This document shows, one piece after another, positions 37,819-49,572 of a stretch of DNA of 64,000 bases (the stretch's first letter is position 1; every line of letters begins with the position of its first letter). A model generated the notes under the pieces. It was given only the letters and a program-made list of their open reading frames with translations. It had not been told where the DNA came from and ran no database searches. The stretch spans positions 124,001 to 188,000 of the forward strand of contig CM048847.1 in assembly GCA_026545225.1 (NCBI GenBank), in the 5' to 3' direction. The position numbers and the translations under genes are program-made. This DNA is from Cornus controversa (lineage: Eukaryota; Streptophyta; Magnoliopsida; Cornales; Cornaceae).

Positions 37819-40026
37819 GATTTCAAACAAGTTTAGTTTGAGTTGTTCTGATTCAAAAACCCATTCCTTGAGAAGTCGTGCCATAATCAGAATCGTAAGT
37901 TTCTTTTTTCCAAATTAGACCATCAAAGCATCCAAAAGAAGTGACGAACATGTCAATCCGATCTTCATCACAACCGTATGGTGCTTTGTTCCAAATTCGA
38001 CCGTTTGGACATCTAAAGGAAACAATTAGCAAGCTACCAACCATTTTAAACTTGTTTCATTTGAGTTGTTTTGATTCAAAAACCGCATTCCAATAGAAGT
38101 CGTGCCATAATACTAATCGTACGCTGCTTTTTTCAAAATGAAACCATCAAAGGGTCCCAAAGAAACGACGAGCATGTCGATCCGATATTCATCCATGTTT
38201 GTTTGAGTTGTTCTGAGTCGAAAGAACAATTGCTTGCTATAATCAGGCATGACGACAACCGTATGGTGCTTTGTGCTAGAATTGACCATCTGGATGTCCA
38301 GAATAATAGAGAATGACAACAACGGTTTTGAACTTGTTTCGTTTGACCTGTCCTGATTCGAAAAGTCCAATCCACGTGAAATCGTGCCATACATAGAATT
38401 ATACGTTGCTTTATGCCTAATTCGACCGTGAGGACGTCCTGAATCGAAAAGAGTAATTTCTTGCTGCACCCATGAATGATCACAACCGTATGGTGCTCTA
38501 TGCCAACTTCAACCATCTGGACAAGTAAAAGAAACAATTCCCAAGCTATCGATGATTTGAAACAAGTTTAGTTTAAGTTGTTCTGAGTTGAAAACCCCAG
38601 TCCTTGAGAAGTCGTGCCATAATCAGAATCGTAAGTTTCTTTTTTCCAAATTAGACCATCAAAGCATCCAAAAGAAGTGACGAACATGTCAATCCGATCA
38701 TCATCACAACCGTATGGTGCTTTGTTCCAAATTCGACCGTTTCGACATCTAAAGGAAACAATTTGTAAGCTACCAACCATTTTAAACTTGTTTCATTTGA
38801 GCTGTTATGATTAGAAAACCACATTCGAAGAGAAGTCGTGCCATAATACTAATCGTACGCTGTTTTTTTGTAAATGAAACCATCAAAGCGTCCCAAAGAA
38901 ACGACGAGCATGTCGATCCGATCTTCATCCATATTTGTTTGAGTTGTTATGAGTCGAAAAGAACAATTCCTTGCAATAACCAGGCATGACCACAACCGTG
39001 TGGTGCTTTGTCCTAGAATTGACCATCTGGATGTCTAGAAGAATAGAGAATGACAACAACGGTTTTGAACTTGTTTCGTTTGACCTGTCCTGATTCGAAA
39101 AGTCCAATCCACGTGAAATCGTGCCATACATAGAATTATACGTTGCATTATGCCTAATTCGACCGTGAGGACGTCCTGAATCGAAAATAGTAATTCCTTG
39201 CTGCACTCATGAATGATCACAACCGTATGGTGCTCTATGCCAACTTCAACCATCTGGAAAAGTAAAAGAAACAATTCCCAAGCTATCGAGGATTTTAAAT
39301 AAGTTTAGTTTGAGTTGTTCTGATTCAAAAACCCATTCCTTGAGAAGTCGTGCCATAATCAGAATCGTAAGTTTCTTTTTTCCAAATTAGACCATCAAAG
39401 CATCCAAAAGAAGTGACGAACATGTCAATCCGATCTTCATCACAATCGTATGGTGCTTTGTTCCAAATTCGACCGTCTGGACATCTAAAGGAAACAATTT
39501 GTAAGCTACCAACCATTTTAAACTTGTTTCATTTGAGTTGTTTTGATTAGAAAACCACATTCCAAGAGAAGTCTTGCCATAATATTAATCGTACGCTACT
39601 TTTTTCTAAATGAAACCATCAAAGGGTCCCAAAGAAACGACGAGCATGTCGATCCGATCTTCATCCATGTTTGTTTGAGTTGTTCTGAGTCAAAAAGAAC
39701 AATTCCTTGCAATAACCAGGCATGACCACAACCGTATGGCGCTTTGTGCTAGAATTGACCATCTGGATGTCCAGAAGAATAGAGAATGACAACAACGGTT
39801 TTGAACTTGTTTCGTTTGAGCTGTCCTGATTCGAAAAGTCCAATCCACGTGAAATCGTGCCATACATAGAATTATACGTTGCTTTATGCCTAATTCGACC
39901 GTGAGGACGTCCTGAATCGAAAAGAGTAATTCCTTGCTGCACTCATGAATGATCACAACCGTATGGTGCTCTATGCCAACTTCAACCATCTGGACAAGTA
40001 AAAGAAACAATTCCCAAGCTATCGAG
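37819..40026 (+). repeat. C-D-F trimer, 2208 bp
   Basis: E is missing: F runs into 'gaggattttaaacaag' and is followed directly by C. The C has the private 'ccaatagaag' near 38090, shared with the C at 47386. The D has 'tccgatcatc' at 38693, shared with the D starting at 26042. Confidence 0.9.
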
Positions 40027-40761
40027 GATTTTAAACAAGTTTAGTTTGAGTTGTTCTGATTCAAAAACCCATTCCTTGAGAAGTCGTGCCATAATCAGAA
40101 TCGTAAGTTTCTTTTTTCCAAATTAGACCATCAAAGCATCCAAAAGAAGTGACGAACATGTCAATCCGATCTTCATCACAACCGTATGGTGCTTTGTTCC
40201 AAATTCGACCGTTTGGACATCTAAAGGAAACAATTAGCAAGCTACCAACCATTTTAAACTTGTTTCATTTGAGTTGTTTTGATTCAAAAACCGCATTCCA
40301 AGAGAAGTCGTGCCATAATACTAATCGTACGCTGCTTTTTTCAAAATGAAACCATCAAAGGGTCCCAAAGAAACGACGAGCATGTCCATCCGATATTCAT
40401 CCATGTTTGTTTGAGTTGTTCTGAGTCGAAAGAACAATTGCTTGCTATAATCAGGCATGACGACAACCGTATGGTGCTTTGTGCTAGAATTGACCATCTG
40501 GATGTCCAGAAGAATAGAGAATGACAACAACGGTTTTGAACTTGTTTCGTTTGACCTGTCCTGATTCGAAAAGTCCAATCCACGTGAAATCGTGCCATAC
40601 ATAGAATTATACGTTGCTTTATGCCTAATTCGACCGTGAGGACGTCCTGAATCGAAAAGAGTAATTTCTTGCTGCACCCATGAATGATCACAACCGTATG
40701 GTGCTCTATGCCAACTTCAACCATCTGGACAAGTAAAAGAAACAATTCCCAAGCTATCGAT
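40027..40761 (+). repeat. Single C monomer with an E-like tail, 735 bp
   Basis: An extra C stands between two HOR blocks. It ends 'gtaatttcttgctgcaccc' (C) but its last bases are 'gatgatttcaaacaag', the E-to-C junction form, so its right edge was taken from an E-C boundary. Confidence 0.85.
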
Positions 40762-43705
40762 GATTTCAAACAAGTTTAGTTTGAGTTGTTCTGATTCAAA
40801 AACCCATTCCTTGAGAAGTCGTGCCATAATCAGAATCGTAAGTTTCTTTTTTCCAAATTAGACCATCAAAGCATCCAAAAGAAGTGACGAACATGTCAAT
40901 CCGATCTTCATCACAACCGTATGGTGCTTTGTTCCAAATTCGACCGTTTGGACATCTAAAGGAAACAATTAGCAAGCTACCAACCATTTTAAACTTGTTT
41001 CATTTGAGTTGTTTTGATTCAAAAATCGCATTCCAAGAGAAGTCGTGCCATAATACTAATCGTACGCTGCTTTTTTCAAAATGAAACCATCAAAGGGTCC
41101 CAAAGAAACGACGAGCATGTCGATCCGATATTCATCCATGTTTGTTTGAGTTGTTCTGAGTCGAAAGAACAATTGCTTGCTATAATCAGGCATGACGACA
41201 ACCGTATGGTGCTTTGTGCTAGAATTGACCATCTGGATGTCCAGAAGAATAGAGAATGACAACAACGGTTTTGAACTTGTTTCGTTTGACCTGTCCTGAT
41301 TCAAAAAGTCCAATCCACGTGAAATCGTGCCATACATAGAATTATACGTTGCTTTATGCCTAATTCGACCGTGAGGACGTCCTGAATCGAAAAGAGTAAT
41401 TTCTTGCTGCACCCATGAATGATCACAACCGTATGGTGCTCTATGCCAACTTCAACCATCTGGACAAGTAAAAGAAACAATTCCCAAGCTATCGATGATT
41501 TGAAACAAGTTTAGTTTAAGTTGTTCTGAGTTGAAAACCCCAGTCCTTGAGAAGTCGTGCCATAATCAGAATCGTAAGTTTCTTTTTTCCAAATTAGACC
41601 ATCAAAGCATCCAAAAGAAGTGACGAACATGTCAATCCGATCTTCATCACAACCGTATGGTGCTTTGTTCCAAATTCGACCGTTTCGACATCTAAAGGAA
41701 ACAATTTGTAAGCTACCAACCATTTTAAACTTGTTTCATTTGAGCTGTTATGATTAGAAAACCACATTCGAAGAGAAGTCGTGCCATAATACTAATCGTA
41801 CGCTGTTTTTTTGTAAATGAAACCATCAAAGCGTCCCAAAGAAACGACGAGCATGTCGATCCGATCTTCATCCATATTTGTTTGAGTTGTTATGTGTCGA
41901 AAAGAACAATTCCTTGCAATAACCAGGCATGACCACAACCGTGTGGTGCTTTGTCCTAGAATTGACCATCTGGATGTCTAGAAGAATAGAGAATAACAAC
42001 AACGGTTTTGAACTTGTTTCGTTTGACCTGTCCTGATTCGAAAAGTCCAATCCACGTGAAATCGTGCCATACATAGAATTATACGTTGCATTATGCCTAA
42101 TTCGACCGTGAGGACGTCCTGAATCGAAAATAGTAATTCCTTGCTGCACTCATGAATGATCACAACCGTATGGTGCTCTATGCCAACTTCAACCATCTGG
42201 AAAAGTAAAAGAAACAATTCCCAAGCTATCGAGGATTTTAAATAAGTTTAGTTTGAGTTGTTCTGATTCAAAAACCCATTCCTTGAGAAGTCGTGCCATA
42301 ATCAGAATCGTAAGTTTCTTTTTTCCAAATTAGACCATCAAAGCATCCAAAAGAAGTGACGAACATGTCAATCCGATCTTCATCACAATCGTATGGTGCT
42401 TTGTTCCAAATTCGACCGTCTGGACATCTAAAGGAAACAATTTGTAAGCTACCAACCATTTTAAACTTGTTTCATTTGAGTTGTTTTGATTAGAAAACCA
42501 CATTCCAAGAGAAGTCTTGCCATAATATTAATTGTACGCTACTTTTTTCTAAATGAAACCATCAAAGGGTCCCAAAGAAACGACGAGCATGTCGATCAGA
42601 TCTTCATCCATGTTTGTTTGAGTTGTTCTGAGTCAAAAAGAACAATTCCTTGCAATAACCAGGCATGACCACAACCGTATGGCGCTTTGTGCTAGAATTG
42701 ACCATCTGGATGTCCAGAAGAATAGAGAATGACAACAACGGTTTTGAACTTGTTTCGTTTGACCTGTCCTGATTCGAAAAGTCCAATCCACGTGAAATCG
42801 TGCCATACATAGAATTATACGTTGCTTTATGCCTAATTCGACCGTGAGGACGTCCTGAATCGAAAAGAGTAATTCCTTGCTGCACTCAAGAATGATCACA
42901 ACCGTATGGTGCTCTATGCCAACTTCAACCATCTTGACAAGTAAAAGAAACAATTCCCAAGCTATCGAGGATTTTAAACAAGTTTAGTTTGAGTTGTTCT
43001 GATTCAAAAACCCATTCCTTGAGAAGTCGTGCAATAATCAGAATCGTAAGTTTCTTTTTTCCAAATTAGACCATCAAAGCATCCAAAAGAAGTGACGAAC
43101 ATGTCAATCCGATCTTCATCACAATCGTATGGTGCTTTGTTCCAAATTCGACCGTTTGGACATCTAAAGGAAACAATTTGTAAGCTACCAACCATTTTAA
43201 ACTTGTTTCATTTGAGTTGTTTTGATTAGAAAACCACATTCCAAGAGAAGTCTTGCCATAATATTAATCGTACGCTACTTTTTTCTAAATGAAACCATCA
43301 AAGGGTCCCAAAGAAACGACGAGGATGTCGATCCGATCTTCATCCATGTTTGTTTGAGTTGTTCTGAGTCAAAAAGAACAATTCCTTGCAATAACTAGGC
43401 ATGACCACAACCGTATGGCGCTTTGTGCTAGAATTGACCATCTGGATGTCCAGAAAAATAGAGAATGACAACAACGGTTTCGAACTTGTTTCGTTTGACT
43501 TGTCCTGATTCGAAAATTCCAATCCATGTGAAATCGTGCCATACTTAGAATTATACGTTGCTTTATGCCAAATTCAACCGTCAGGACTTCCTGAATCAAA
43601 AAGAGTAATTCCATACTGCACCCATGAATGATCACAACCGTATGGTGCTCTATGCCAACTTCAACCATCTGGACAAGTAAAAGAAACAATTCCCAAGCTA
43701 TCGAT
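40762..43705 (+). repeat. C-D-F-E tetramer, 2944 bp (copy of 28252-31195)
   Basis: It matches the block 12,510 bp upstream monomer for monomer, including 'tatgtgtcga' at 41891, 'gtcgatcaga' at 42591 and 'tgcactcaag' at 42881. Private changes since then include 'attgtacgct' near 42532 and 'aaaaatcgc' near 41024. Confidence 0.92.
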
Positions 43706-45177
43706 GATTTCAAACAAGTTTAGTTTGAGTTGTTCTGATTCAAAAACCCATTCCTTGAGAAGTCGTGCCATAATCAGAATCGTAAGTTTCTTTTTTCCAA
43801 ATTAGACCATCAAAGCATCCAAAAGAAGTGACGAACATGTCAATCCGATCTTCATCACAACCGTATGGTGCTTTGTTCCAAATTCGACCGTTTGGACATC
43901 TAAAGGAAACAATTAGCAAGCTACCAACCATTTTAAACTTGTTTCATTTGAGTTGTTTTGATTCAAAAACCGCATTCCAAGAGAAGTCGTGCCATAATAC
44001 TAATCGTACGCTGCTTTTTTCAAAATGAAACCATCAAAGGGTCCCAAAGAAACGACGAGCATGTCCATCCGATATTCATCCATGTTTGTTTGAGTTGTTC
44101 TGAGTCGAAAGAACAATTGCTTGCTATAATCAGGCATGACGACAACCGTATGGTGCTTTGTGCTAGAATTGACCATCTGGATGTCCAGAAGAATAGAGAA
44201 TGACAACAACGGTTTTGAACTTGTTTCGTTTGACCTGTCCTGATTCGAAAAGTCCAATCCACGTGAAATCGTGCCATACATAGAATTATACGTTGCTTTA
44301 TGCCTAATTCGACCGTGAGGACGTCCTGAATCGAAAAGAGTAATTTCTTGCTGCACCCATGAATGATCACAACCGTATGGTGCTCTATGCCAACTTCAAC
44401 CATCTGGACAAGTAAAAGAAACAATTCCCAAGCTATCGATGATTTGAAACAAGTTTAGTTTAAGTTGTTCTGAGTCGAAAACCCCAGTCCTTGAGAAGTT
44501 GTGTCATAATCAGAATCGTAAGTTTCTTTTTTCCAAATTAGACCATCAAAGCATCCAAAAGAAGTGACGAACATGTCAATCCGATCTTCATCACAACCGT
44601 ATGGTGCTTTGTTCCAAATTCGACCGTTTCGACATCTAAAGGAAACAATTTGTAAGCTACCAACCATTTTAAACTTGTTTCATTTGAGCTGTTATGATTA
44701 GAAAACCACATTCCAAGAGAAGTCGTGCCATAATACTAATCGTACGCTGTTTTTTTGTAAATGAAACCATCAAAGCGTCCCAAAGAAACGACGAGCATGT
44801 CGATCCGATCTTCATCCATATTTGTTTGAGTTGTTATGAGTCGAAAAGAACAATTCCTTGCAATAACCAGGCATGACCACAACCGTGTGGTGCTTTGTCC
44901 TAGAATTGACCATCTGGATGTCTAGAAGAATAGAGAATGACAACAACGGTTTTGAACTTGTTTCGTTTGACCTGTCCTGATTCGAAAAGTCCAATCCACG
45001 TGAAATCGTGCCATACATAGAATTATACGTTGCATTATGCCTAATTCGACCGTGAGGACGTCCTGAATCGAAAATAGTAATTCCTTGCTGCACTCATGAA
45101 TGATCACAACCGTATGGTGCTCTATGCCAACTTCAACCATCTGGAAAAGTAAAAGAAACAATTCCCAAGCTATCGAG
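43706..45177 (+). repeat. C-D dimer, 1472 bp
   Basis: F and E are absent, and D ends in 'gaggattttaaataag' and joins the next C head. The D is of the 'gttgtgtcat' haplotype. The same C-D pair begins the next block, so a 1472-bp step separates two similar C-D pairs. Confidence 0.9.
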
Positions 45178-47385
45178 GATTTTAAATAAGTTTAGTTTGA
45201 GTTGTTCTGATTCAAAAACCCATTCCTTGAGAAGTCGTGCCATAATCAGAATCGTAAGTTTCTTTTTTCCAAATTAGACCATCAAAGCATCCAAAAGAAG
45301 TGACGAACATGTCAATCCGATCTTCATCACAACCGTATGGTGCTTTGTTCCAAATTCGACCGTTTGGACATCTAAAGGAAACAATTAGCAAGCTACCAAC
45401 CGTTTTAAACTTGTTTCATTTGAGTTGTTTTGATTCAAAAACCGCATTCCAAGAGAAGTCGTGCCATAATACTAATCGTACGCTGCTTTTTTCAAAATGA
45501 AACCATCAAAGGGTCCCAAAGAAACGACGAGCATGTCCATCCGATATTCATCCATGTTTGTTTGAGTTGTTCTGAGTCGAAAGAACAATTGCTTGCTATA
45601 ATCAGGCATGACGACAACCGTATGGTGCTTTGTGCTAGAATTGACCATCTGGATGTCCAGAAGAATAGAGAATGACAACAACGGTTTTGAACTTGTTTCG
45701 TTTGACCTGTCCTGATTCGAAAAGTCCAATCCACGTGAAATCGTGCCATACATAGAATTATACGTTGCTTTATGCCTAATTCGACCGTGAGGACGTCCTG
45801 AATCGAAAAGAGTAATTTCTTGCTGCACCCATGAATGATCACAACCGTATGGTGCTCTATGCCAACTTCAACCATCTGGACAAGTAAAAGAAACAATTCC
45901 CAAGCTATCGATGATTTGAAACAAGTTTAGTTTAAGTTGTTCTGAGTCGAAAACCCCAGTCCTTGAGAAGTTGTGTCATAATCAGAATCGTAAGTTTCTT
46001 TTTTCCAAATTAGACCATCAAAGCATCCAAAAGAAGTGACGAACATGTCAATCCGATCTTCATCACAACCGTATGGTGCTTTGTTCCAAATTCGACCGTT
46101 TCGACATCTAAAGGAAACAATTTGTAAGCTACCAACCATTTTAAACTTGTTTCATTTGAGCTGTTATGATTAGAAAACCACATTCCAAGAGAAGTCGTGC
46201 CATAATACTAATCGTACGCTGTTTTTTTGTAAATGAAACCATCAAAGCGTCCCAAAGAAACGACGAGCATGTCGATCCGATCTTCATCCATATTTGTTTG
46301 AGTTGTTATGAGTCGAAAAGAACAATTCCTTGCAATAACCAGGCATGACCACAACCGTGTGGTGCTTTGTCCTAGAATTGACCATCTGGATGTCTAGAAG
46401 AATAGAGAATGACAACAACGGTTTTGAACTTGTTTCGTTTGACCTGTCCTGATTCGAAAAGTCCAATCCACGTGAAATCGTGCCATACATAGAATTATAC
46501 GTTGCATTATGCCTAATTCGACCGTGAGGACGTCCTGAATCGAAAATAGTAATTCCTTGCTGCACTCATGAATGATCACAACCGTATGGTGCTCTATGCC
46601 AACTTCAACCATCTGGAAAAGTAAAAGAAACAATTCCCAAGCTATCGAGGATTTTAAATAAGTTTAGTTTGAGTTCTTCTGATTCAAAAACCCATTCCTT
46701 GAGAAGTCGTGCCATAATCAGAATCGTAAGTTTCTTTTTTCCAAATTAGACCATCAAAGCATCCAAAAGAAGTGACGAACATGTCAATCCGATCTTCATC
46801 ACAATCGTATGGTGCTTTGTTCCAAATTCGACCGTCTGGACATCTAAAGTAAACAATTTGTAAGCTACCAACCATTTTAAACTTGTTTCATTTGAGTTGT
46901 TTTGATTAGAAAACCACATTCCAAGAGAAGTCTTGCCATAATATTAATCGTACGCTACTTTTTTCTAAATGAAACCATCAAAGGGTCCCAAAGAAACGAC
47001 GAGCATGTCGATCCGATCTTCATCCATGTTTGTTTGAGTTGTTCTGAGTCAAAAAGAACAATTCCTTGCAATAACCAGGCATGACCACAACCGTATGGCG
47101 CTTTGTGCTAGAATTGACCATCTGGATGTCCAGAAAAATAGAGAATGACAACAACGGTTTCGAACTTGTTTCGTTTGACTTGTCCTGATTCGAAAATTCC
47201 AATCCATGTGAAATCGTGCCATACTTAGAATTATACGTTGCTTTATGCCAAATTCAACCGTCAGGACTTCCTGAATCAAAAAGAGTAATTCCATACTGCA
47301 CCCATGAATGATCACAACCGTATGGTGCTCTATGCCAACTTCAACCATCTGGACAAGTAAAAGAAACAATTCCCAAGCTATCGAT
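45178..47385 (+). repeat. C-D-F/E trimer, 2208 bp
   Basis: It contains the same kind of F-to-E fused third monomer as 35611-37818, 9567 bp upstream, with 'ctaaagtaaac' early and 'gacttcctg' late. The F part starts with 'gagttcttctg' near 46671, a variant also present near 48859, 51066 and 59896. Confidence 0.9.
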
Positions 47386-49572
47386 GATTTCAAACAAGTT
47401 TAGTTTGAGTTGTTCTGATTCAAAAACCCATTCCTTGAGAAGTCGTGCCATAATCAGAATCGTAAGTTTCTTTTTTCCAAATTAGACCATCAAAGCATCC
47501 AAAAGAAGTGACGAACATGTCAATCCGATCTTCATCACAACCGTATGGTGCTTTGTTCCAAATTCGACCGTTTGGACATCTAAAGGAAACAATTAGCAAG
47601 CTACCAACCATTTTAAACTTGTTTCATTTGAGTTGTTTTGATTCAAAAACCGCATTCCAATAGAAGTCGTGCCATAATACTAATCGTACGCTGCTTTTTT
47701 CAAAATGAAACCATCAAAGGGTCCCAAAGAAACGACGAGCATGTCGATCCGATATTCATCCATGTTTGTTTGAGTTGTTCTGAGTCGAAAGAACAATTGC
47801 TTGCTATAATCAGGCATGACGACAACCGTATGGTGCTTTGTGCTAGAATTGACCATCTGGATGTCCAGAAGAATAGAGAATGACAACAACGGTTTTGAAC
47901 TTGTTTCGTTTGACCTGTCCTGATTCGAAAAGTCCAATCCACGTGAAATCGTGCCATACATAGAATTATACGTTGCTTTATGCCTAATTCGACCGTGAGG
48001 ACTTCCTGAATCAAAAAGAGTGAATGATCACAACCGTATGGTGCTCTATGCCAACTTCAACCATCTGGACAAGTAAAAGAAACAATTCCCAAGCTATCGA
48101 TGATTTCAAACAAGTTTAGTTTGAGTTGTTCTGATTCAAAAACCCATTCCTTGAGAAGTCGTGCCATAATCAGAATCGTAAGTTTCTTTTTTCCAAATTA
48201 GACCATCAAAGCATCCAAAAGAAGTGACGAACATGTCAATCCGATCTTCATCACAACCGTATGGTGCTTTGTTCCAAATTCGACCGTCTGGACATCTAAA
48301 GGAAACAATTTGTAAGCTACCAACCATTTTAAACTTGTTTCATTTGAGTTGTTTTGATTAGAAAACCACATTCCAAGAGAAGTCTTGCCATAATATTAAT
48401 CGTACGCTACTTTTTCTAAATGAAACCATCAAAGGGTCCCAAAGAAACGACGAGCATGTCGATCCGATCTTCATCCATGTTTGTTTGAGTTGTTCTGAGT
48501 CAAAAAGAACAATTCCTTGCAATAACCAGGCATGACCACAACCGTGTGGTGCTTTGTCCTAGAATTGACCATCTGGATGTCTAGAAGAATAGAGAATGAC
48601 AACAACGGTTTTGAACTTGTTTCGTTTGACCTGTCCTGATTCGAAAAGTCCAATCCACGTGAAATCGTGCCATACATAGAATTATACGTTGCATTATGCC
48701 TAATTCGACCGTGAGGACGTCCTGAATCGAAAATAGTAATTCCTTGCTGCACTCATGAATGATCACAACCGTATGGTGCTCTATGCCAACTTCAACCATC
48801 TGGAAAAGTAAAAGAAACAATTCCCAAGCTATCGAGGATTTTAAATAAGTTTAGTTTGAGTTCTTCTGATTCAAAAACCCATTCCTTGAGAAGTCGTGCC
48901 ATAATCAGAATCGTAAGTTTCTTTTTTCCAAATTAGACCATCAAAGCATCCAAAAGAAGTGACGAACATGTCAATCCGATCTTCATCACAATCGTATGGT
49001 GCTTTGTTCCAAATTCGACCGTCTGGACATCTAAAGGAAACAATTTGTAAGCTACCAACCATTTTAAACTTGTTTCATTTGAGTTGTTTTGATTAGAAAA
49101 CCACATTCCAAGAGAAGTCTTGCCATAATATTAATCGTACGCTACTTTTTTCTAAATGAAACCATCAAAGGGTCCCAAAGAAACGACGAGCATGTCGATC
49201 AGATCTTCATCCATGTTTGTTTGAGTTGTTCTGAGTCAAAAAGAACAATTCCTTGCAATAACCAGGCATGACCACAACCGTATGGCGCTTTGTGCTAGAA
49301 TTGACCATCTGGATGTCCAGAAGAATAGAGAATGACAACAACGGTTTTGAACTTGTTTCGTTTGACCTGTCCTGATTCGAAAAGTCCAATCCACGTGAAA
49401 TCGTGCCATACATAGAATTATACGTTGCTTTATGCCTAATTCGACCGTGAGGACGTCCTGAATCGAAAAGAGTAATTCCTAGCTGCACTCAAGAATGATC
49501 ACAACCGTATGGTGCTCTATGCCAACTTCAACCATCTTGACAAGTAAAAGAAACAATTCCCAAGCTATCGAG
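47386..49572 (+). repeat. Damaged block: C with a 19-bp deletion, F/D fusion, F (2187 bp)
   Basis: The C monomer has 'ccaatagaag' near 47660 and switches to E near 48001 ('gacttcctgaatcaaaaag'). Immediately afterwards 19 bp are missing. The next monomer starts as F and becomes D near 48545 ('accgtgtggtg'). A T-run near 48411 is one base short. This is the only block in the window whose length departs from multiples of 736 by more than one base. Confidence 0.88.
48012..48030 (+). other. 19-bp deletion junction
   Basis: The text reads 'aaaaagagtgaatgatc', whereas other copies have 19 more bases between 'agagt' and 'gaatgatc'. A shared 'tgaatgatc' follows the join, but I see no long direct repeat at the ends. 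It is the largest indel in the window and sits next to a C-to-E switch, so it may have formed during the same exchange. Confidence 0.9.

Larger units (their letters stand above)
26042..38553 (+). repeat. Segmental duplication, first copy (17 monomers, about 12.5 kb)
   Basis: The segment starts with the D carrying 'tccgatcatc' (26181) and ends with the C carrying 'ccaatagaag' (38090). The same ordered set of rare variants follows directly in the next segment: 26181 with 38693, 29381 with 41891, 30081 with 42591, 30371 with 42881, and the F/E fusion plus C at 37.3-38.1 kb with that at 46.9-47.7 kb. The offset falls from 12,512 through 12,510 and 11,039 to 9567 bp, in steps near 1472. That is what loss or gain of two monomers at a time would give. 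Confidence 0.7.
38554..48000 (+). repeat. Segmental duplication, second, shortened copy
   Basis: It begins where the first copy ends, as expected for a tandem duplication. Relative to copy 1 it lacks the C-E pair of 31196-32666 and the F-E pair near 34139-35610. Not all variants agree: the D at about 45913 resembles the one at 33402 more than its positional partner, so gene conversion or further rearrangement has overprinted the copy. The right boundary is approximate. Confidence 0.65.
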
